Below, piece by piece: positions 34,586 through 38,567 of a stretch of DNA of 38,567 bases (positions are counted from its first letter, which is position 1; every line of letters starts with the position of its first letter). The stretch is taken from the NCBI RefSeq assembly GCF_002220365.1, contig NZ_MTHB01000024.1:1-38567 (forward strand). The letters run 5' to 3'. The position numbers and the translations under genes were made by a program. Below the pieces are notes generated by a model. That model searched no databases. It had not been told where the DNA came from and was given only the letters and a program-made list of their open reading frames with translations. This stretch comes from Caballeronia sordidicola (GTDB lineage: Bacteria; Pseudomonadota; Gammaproteobacteria; Burkholderiales; Burkholderiaceae).

Positions 34586-34613
34586 TGAATATCTCCCGGG
34601 GAGTGCGCGCCCC
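34586..34613 (-). promoter_or_regulatory. Possible expression platform of the riboswitch
   Basis: On the minus strand GGGG (34613-34610) can pair with CCCC inside CTCCCC (34603-34598), and the same CTCCC can pair with the ribosome site GGGAG (34597-34593). The two pairings exclude each other, which is what a translation-controlling switch needs. Confidence 0.45.
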
Positions 34614-34629
34614 AAAGTCAGAAAGAGGT

Positions 34630-34722
34630 ATACGACGCCGAGGTCTGACTTCCGGTTTGCGCTGAAACCGGTCACAGTGGCGCGACCGCGCTGGATTTGC
34701 ACCAGCTTCCACGGGTCGTATG
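34630..34722 (-). ncRNA. Cobalamin riboswitch aptamer
   Basis: Read on the minus strand: GGAAGCTGGTGCAAATCCAG, then GTCGCGCCACTGTGACCGG, a hairpin ACCGGTTT-CAGCGC-AAACCGG, and GGAAGTCAGACCTCGG. These match in order the conserved GGGAA-n-GGTGnAAnnCC, GCnACTGTnA and GAAGCCAGnnnACC (B12 box) blocks of cobalamin riboswitches. The closing stem is ATACGAC (34721-34715) with GTCGTAT (34636-34630). The compact size, with the closing stem near the core, suggests a small variant. It precedes btuB and cobF on the same strand, where it should lower expression when cobalamin is abundant. Confidence 0.88.
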
Positions 34723-34803
34723 CGCGCATTCTACTTCCGAATCCCCGTCCAACACTATTAAGTCGGCGTTCTCGACTATCTGCCGGCACGCATACTGCGC
34801 GAG

Positions 34804-34891
34804 CGGGAGACAGCAGCGTGGTCTCCCGAGATTAACCCGTAGTTTCCCGACACAACCTCGACGAGGCTGATCGCGCAGATAGCCAGCCTCG
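34804..34891. repeat. Two 8-bp hairpins between the ABC operon end and the riboswitch
   Basis: CGGGAGAC (34804-34811) pairs with GTCTCCCG (34821-34828) over a 9-base loop, and CGAGGCTG (34862-34869) pairs with CAGCCTCG (34884-34891) over 14 bases. Neither has a T-run. They may help end transcription coming from the ABC operon before the riboswitch promoter. Confidence 0.5.
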
Positions 34892-34947
34892 AGACTGTAT
34901 CTCAGGTCAGCTTCGCGACGCGCGGGGGTGCGGCCCTTGAAGGCCCC

Positions 34948-36003
34948 TTAGTGAATCAGGATCGTGCTGTCGGGTGACCAACTCAACGTCACTTGCGAGC
35001 CGACCGGAATCAGGTCGTCGCCAGAGTTTTGCACATGGACCTTGAGCCGCTGACCGCACCAGTCGAGCATATAGGTTGTATTCACACCGCCAAAAACATG
35101 ATGGGCAACCTGTGCCGTCAGCCAGTTATGCGTGCTCGGAGCGGCTTCACCTGTCGCACGCCGAAGCGCGATTTTCTCCGGACGAATCGCACACTTCGTC
35201 TGATTCGATATTGCGTAGCGCGATCCGAAACGAACCAGGCTGCCATCGTTGATGCGCATGCCGCCTGTCTCCAGTCGACCATTGAGGATGTTGGCATCGC
35301 CGAGAAAAGTCGCGGCGAACTCGCTGGCCGGTTGATCGTAGAGTTCGCGTGCCGTCCCCTCCTGGATCAATCGTCCATCGCGCAGGATACCTACACGATC
35401 ACTCAACGTAAGCGCTTCTTCCTGGTCGTGCGTGACGAATACGGTCGTGATCGCGACATCGCGCTGGATGCGACGCAATTCGACCTGCATGTCCACTCGC
35501 AACGATTTGTCCAGCGCGCTCAGTGGCTCGTCTAGCAGCAACACGCGCGGACGCGTAACAATAGCGCGGGCCAGCGCGACCCGTTGGCGCTGGCCGCCCG
35601 ACAATTGATTGATCCGGCGTGCGTGCAGGCTGCCGAGTTGCACGAGATCCAGTACCTCCCCCACCCGGCGCTTGATCTCGCTCTTGTCCACATGCCTCAC
35701 GGACAACCCAAATGCGACGTTATCGGCCACATTCATATTTGGGAACAAGGCATAGTTCTGGAACACCATGCCGATCTCCCGCCGCTCCACCGGCAAGCGT
35801 TCAACCGGCTGATCGTCAATGCGAATCTGCCCGCTGTCCGGGAACACAAAGCCGGCAATCATGCGCAGGAGCGTTGTCTTGCCGCTTCCGGACGGTCCGA
35901 GCAACCCATAGAGGCCGCCCTCCGCGAAACGGATGGATACGTCGTCCAGTGCGCGCGACTCGCCGTACTGCTTCGATACCTTGATTACGTTGACTTCGGC
36001 CAT
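34948..36003 (-). CDS. Spermidine/putrescine-type ABC transporter ATPase
   Basis: A 351-residue PotA/FbpC-type ATPase. Walker A is [19 protein letters not shown], the Q-loop GMVFQNYALFPNM, signature LSGGQRQRVALARAI, Walker B VLLLDEPLSALD and switch VFVTHDQEEAL. A C-terminal TOBE domain (CAIRPEKIAL and VGSQVTLSWSPDSTILIH) completes it. The start at 36003 overlaps the permease stop by one base (TAATG), and the longer frame upstream is not family sequence. It energises the two permeases encoded upstream. Confidence 0.93.
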   Translation of the reverse strand: MAEVNVIKVSKQYGESRALDDVSIRFAEGGLYGLLGPSGSGKTTLLRMIAGFVFPDSGQIRIDDQPVERLPVERREIGMVFQNYALFPNMNVADNVAFGLSVRHVDKSEIKRRVGEVLDLVQLGSLHARRINQLSGGQRQRVALARAIVTRPRVLLLDEPLSALDKSLRVDMQVELRRIQRDVAITTVFVTHDQEEALTLSDRVGILRDGRLIQEGTARELYDQPASEFAATFLGDANILNGRLETGGMRINDGSLVRFGSRYAISNQTKCAIRPEKIALRRATGEAAPSTHNWLTAQVAHHVFGGVNTTYMLDWCGQRLKVHVQNSGDDLIPVGSQVTLSWSPDSTILIH

Positions 36004-36875
36004 TATTGCTCTCCACCAAATCGGTACAGCCGGGACACGATCAACATCGTGCCCATCGACACGACAATGATGATGGTTGAAATTGCGTTGATCTCGGGCG
36101 TAAAGCCCTTGCGGATCGCGCTGTATATTTCCACCGGTAGCGTGGTCTCGCCCGGGTCGGACAGGAAGTACGACACCACGAACTGGTCGAACGAGACGGC
36201 GAATGCAAACAAGGCACCCGCCACCACGCCAGGTGTAATCGCAGGCAAGGTCACGCGCCATGTGATCTGCCAGCCGCTCGCGCCAAGCGAACGGGCGGCC
36301 AGTTCCAGTTCAGGTGAGAACGTGCGCAAGCGCGCGCCGACCACGATGATCACGTAGGGCAACGCGAGCGCCACGTGACCGAGCAGGATGGCGTGCAAGC
36401 CGCGCCCGATACCGATCGCAAAGAAGAAGATCAGCATTGCGGTGCCCGTGATCAGCCATGGGATCGCCATTGGTGGGAACAGCATGGCTTGCAGGAAACG
36501 CTTGCCCGCGAAGTCGTATCGGAAAAATGCCAGCGACGCCATCACGCCGAGAATGGTGGACAACAGCGTGGTCCACAGAGCGATCTCGATGCTCCTGAGC
36601 GCCGCCGCCTTCAGCCCACCGTCCTCGGCGAGCGCCTGATACCAGTGCGTGGTGAAATGAAACGGCAATTCGTAGAGCGGCGACGCGTTAGCCGACATCA
36701 ACGCCATGACCAGGATCGGCAGATATAGAAAGCCAATCATGACCACGACGTACCCGTAGCCGATCGCACCAAGCGCTGCGCCCACCCTCCACGTCCTGCG
36801 ACGCGGGGTATGCGGCGCGTTGGGGACGGCCTGCGACTCCAGCTCGACCGGCCCAATGGTGTTGTCCTGCTTCAT
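36003..36875 (-). CDS. ABC transporter permease, PotC-like
   Basis: A 290-residue inner-membrane permease with hydrophobic segments near residues 35-60, 95-120, 130-155, 165-190 and 255-280. The EAA-type loop is LELAARSLGASGWQITWRVTLP followed by AITPGVVAGALFAFAVSFDQ, as in PotC. It starts by ATGA overlap with the other permease gene and ends into the ATPase start. Confidence 0.92.
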   Translation of the reverse strand: MKQDNTIGPVELESQAVPNAPHTPRRRTWRVGAALGAIGYGYVVVMIGFLYLPILVMALMSANASPLYELPFHFTTHWYQALAEDGGLKAAALRSIEIALWTTLLSTILGVMASLAFFRYDFAGKRFLQAMLFPPMAIPWLITGTAMLIFFFAIGIGRGLHAILLGHVALALPYVIIVVGARLRTFSPELELAARSLGASGWQITWRVTLPAITPGVVAGALFAFAVSFDQFVVSYFLSDPGETTLPVEIYSAIRKGFTPEINAISTIIIVVSMGTMLIVSRLYRFGGEQ

Positions 36876-37744
36876 TTTTCCTTCCTCCGCCCGAGACGCA
36901 TGCCGGCGAACAGGATTGCCAGCACGAGGGCCAGCAGCGTGAACGACAATGCAGCGCCAAGCGGCCAGTTGAATACGGCAACGAACTGGTCCTCGATGAC
37001 GGTGCCAATGAACGTGCCCTTGCGCCCGCCAAGCAACCTCGGCTCCATGAACGCTCCCACCACCGGCACGAAGGTCAGCACGGCGCCTGCGAGCATGCCG
37101 GGCATGGCGAGCGGCAGGATCAGCCGGCGCAGGATGGTCAGACGTCCCGCGCCCATTGAACGGGCCGCTTCGATCAGGGAGTCGTCAATAGCCTGCAGGC
37201 TCAAATAAGCGGTCAGCACCGAATACGGCAGATAGGAATGCACCAGTCCAATCACGATCGCCGGATAAGAGAACATCAGGTCAGTGCTGACTGTCCACGG
37301 CCAAAGGTGACTAAGCAACCAGTCCACCAATCCGCCACTGCGCAGCACCATGTTCCAGGAGAATATCCGCACCAGCCCGTTGCTCCAGAACGGCAGGATG
37401 ATCAGCAGGAACAGTGCTTCACGCGTGCGTCCGCGTATTACCTTCGCGAGCATGTAGGCGCACGGAAAACCGAGCACTGTGCAGATCAGCGTGACCTGGG
37501 CGCTGAGTCCAAGCGAACGCACCATCAGCTTCCGATACAGCGGTTCGTCGAAGAACGTCAGGTAGTTCTGGAACGTCAGCGACCAGGTGCCGCCGCTCGT
37601 CGGCACGTCGGACATGAAGCTGTAGAACAGCATGACCGACAAAGGCAGGAACACCGCAAGCAGGAGCCACACGTAGGCGGGTCCGGCCAGCGTCATGGCG
37701 CGAGCCAGAGGTCGGCCTTGCGGCGAACTGAGGGCAAATTTCAT
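36872..37744 (-). CDS. ABC transporter permease, PotB-like
   Basis: A 290-residue permease with six predicted membrane segments, starting with LAGPAYVWLLLAVFLPLSVM. The EAA loop is LIEAARSMGAGRLTILRRLILP followed by LAMPGMLAGAVLTFVPVVGA. The ATG at 37744, after GGAAGTGCC, matches the family start; the longer frame overlaps the binding-protein gene. It lies 19 bases after the binding-protein stop. Confidence 0.92.
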   Translation of the reverse strand: MKFALSSPQGRPLARAMTLAGPAYVWLLLAVFLPLSVMLFYSFMSDVPTSGGTWSLTFQNYLTFFDEPLYRKLMVRSLGLSAQVTLICTVLGFPCAYMLAKVIRGRTREALFLLIILPFWSNGLVRIFSWNMVLRSGGLVDWLLSHLWPWTVSTDLMFSYPAIVIGLVHSYLPYSVLTAYLSLQAIDDSLIEAARSMGAGRLTILRRLILPLAMPGMLAGAVLTFVPVVGAFMEPRLLGGRKGTFIGTVIEDQFVAVFNWPLGAALSFTLLALVLAILFAGMRLGRRKEK

Positions 37745-37763
37745 GGCACTTCCTTGAACGTCG

Positions 37764-38207
37764 TCAGTCGGCCTGGGCCTTGATCTCTTGCCACAACTGC
37801 AGATAAGCCTTGCGCTTGTCGTCAGTGATCGGCTCCTGGAACTGGATCCGCGATTGCACCGCCGGGTTTGCCAGTACCGCGCGGTTGAATGCATTGGCCG
37901 GCAACGCTGCCACCGCCTTGACGTTCGCCGAAACCGGCGCGCCGACGCGCGAATCCCACTGTGTGTAGAAGCCCGGATCGATCATGGTGTTGATGAAGGC
38001 TTTCGCACCTGCGACGTTATGCGCGCCCTTGGGAATCGACAGTGAATCCAGCCAGCCGATCGCGCCTTCCTTCGGGATCACGAAGGTGACCGGAAGGTTG
38101 AACTTGTTGCGAGCGCGTGCGGCTGAACCGCTCCAATACGTGGAGATATAAAACACCCCTGACGCCACATACTGATTCCAGTTGTGAACGGCGGTGAGAA
38201 AGTGCCT
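37764..38207 (-). pseudogene. Periplasmic substrate-binding protein of the PotD type, C-terminal remnant
   Basis: About 147 codons remain of a protein normally near 350-370 residues. The family sequence starts at AVHNWNQYVASGVFYISTYW and runs through FVIPKEGAIGWLDSLSIPKG, AGAKAFINTMIDPGFYTQW and the C-terminal YLQLWQEIKAQAD. The VIPKEGAxxWxDxxxIPKGA motif is typical of polyamine-type binding proteins. An in-frame TAA at 38208-38210 and unrelated sequence upstream show that the 5' two thirds, with the signal peptide, are lost. The importer encoded downstream therefore lacks its cognate binding protein here. Confidence 0.85.
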
Positions 38208-38494
38208 TTAAACGGCGGCGGCCCGCTTTAACACTGACTGAGACGCATTTCTAACTTTTGTCAGGATGTCGGTTTCTGCGGATGAGCGAGATGATATCGG
38301 CGCGACGAAGGGAGCCCGGAGGGCGAGTAAAGACGCGCCCGGGGCAACGATGCGTGCTGCTCTTAGTGGGTGACGCGGCAATACGGAGGGCGTAGAACAA
38401 TAGCTTACCGCCGAAGAAACGGCCTGACACCGGTTCAAACCGCCAAGTCCACACCGATGTCAGACCCCACGCGTGCACGGAGCAAGGGTGTGCA
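38208..38494. other. Junction sequence of unknown origin upstream of a new gene
   Basis: This stretch replaces the 5' part of the binding-protein gene. I recognise no coding sequence; the minus-strand frame at 38208-38438 lacks a ribosome site and family motifs. It is likely the end of an inserted or recombined segment that carries the gene starting at 38495. I could not identify terminal repeats. Confidence 0.4.
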
Positions 38495-38567
38495 ATGAGT
38501 ATTGCACGCTCAGCCGGCTCTGTCGATATCGCCTCGGCATTGACGGAATTCTGCGATGCCGGCGACA
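38495..38567 (+). CDS. 5' end of an unidentified gene, runs off the window
   Basis: The frame starts ATG after GGAGCAAGGGTGTGCA, a fair ribosome site, and reads MSIARSAGSVDIASALTEFC then DAGD to the window end. It is open throughout its 24 codons but too short to assign. Its position in sequence that replaced a binding-protein gene suggests it is accessory. Confidence 0.4.
   Translation, partial: MSIARSAGSVDIASALTEFCDAGD

Overview
The window looks like chromosomal or megaplasmid DNA of a betaproteobacterium of the Burkholderia / Paraburkholderia / Caballeronia group. This is inferred from GC-rich coding sequence, a Burkholderia-style tad locus whose CpaE/TadZ has the P-loop GTRGGVGVTT, an isolated cobF next to btuB, and many amino-acid and aromatic catabolism genes. 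No rRNA, tRNA or CRISPR array was seen.

Layout. (1) 1-305: the edge of a mobile element (5' end of a tyrosine recombinase, minus strand) that has cut a CaiB/BaiF CoA-transferase gene; only the last third of that gene survives (306-791). (2) 306-14830: an accessory catabolic island. The left part (all plus strand, mostly overlapping or tightly spaced) encodes the CoA-transferase remnant, an SMP-30-type lactonase, a DHDPS-family lyase, a three-subunit imino/amino-acid dehydrogenase ([2Fe-2S] protein, FAD/NAD protein with BFD domain, DadA-like FAD protein), an SDR and a gamma-carbonic-anhydrase-like protein. An IclR regulator (minus strand) is divergent from the right part: intradiol dioxygenase alpha and beta subunits, a complete polar-amino-acid ABC importer (ATPase, lipoprotein, two permeases), a second SDR and a 3-ketosteroid-dehydrogenase-like flavoprotein. 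Together they suggest uptake of a cyclic or opine-like amino compound, oxidation or aromatisation, intradiol ring cleavage, then lactone hydrolysis, C-C cleavage and CoA transfer. The substrate is unknown, and I consider this the best candidate for an undescribed pathway.

(3) 14831-18137: mostly non-coding, with two perfect long hairpins, one small basic secreted protein and one outer-membrane MetA-pathway-like protein that has its own terminator. A frameshifted IS6-family transposase remnant (18138-18568) abuts the next block. (4) 18574-30666: a full tad (Flp pilus) locus on the minus strand in the order flp, cpaA/tadV, cpaB, cpaC, cpaD-like lipoprotein, cpaE/tadZ, tadA, tadB, tadC, tadD, tadE, tadF, tadG. 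An attenuator-like hairpin follows the 58-residue pilin gene, and from cpaE to tadG every junction overlaps.

(5) 31248-34722: a cobalamin unit (minus strand) with a cobalamin riboswitch, a degenerate leader region, btuB and cobF, followed by a GNAT acetyltransferase remnant. (6) 34948-38207: a spermidine/putrescine-type ABC importer (minus strand; ATPase, two permeases) whose substrate-binding-protein gene has lost its 5' part at about 38207. Foreign-looking sequence follows, with the start of another gene at 38495. Both window ends therefore show operons broken by rearrangement.
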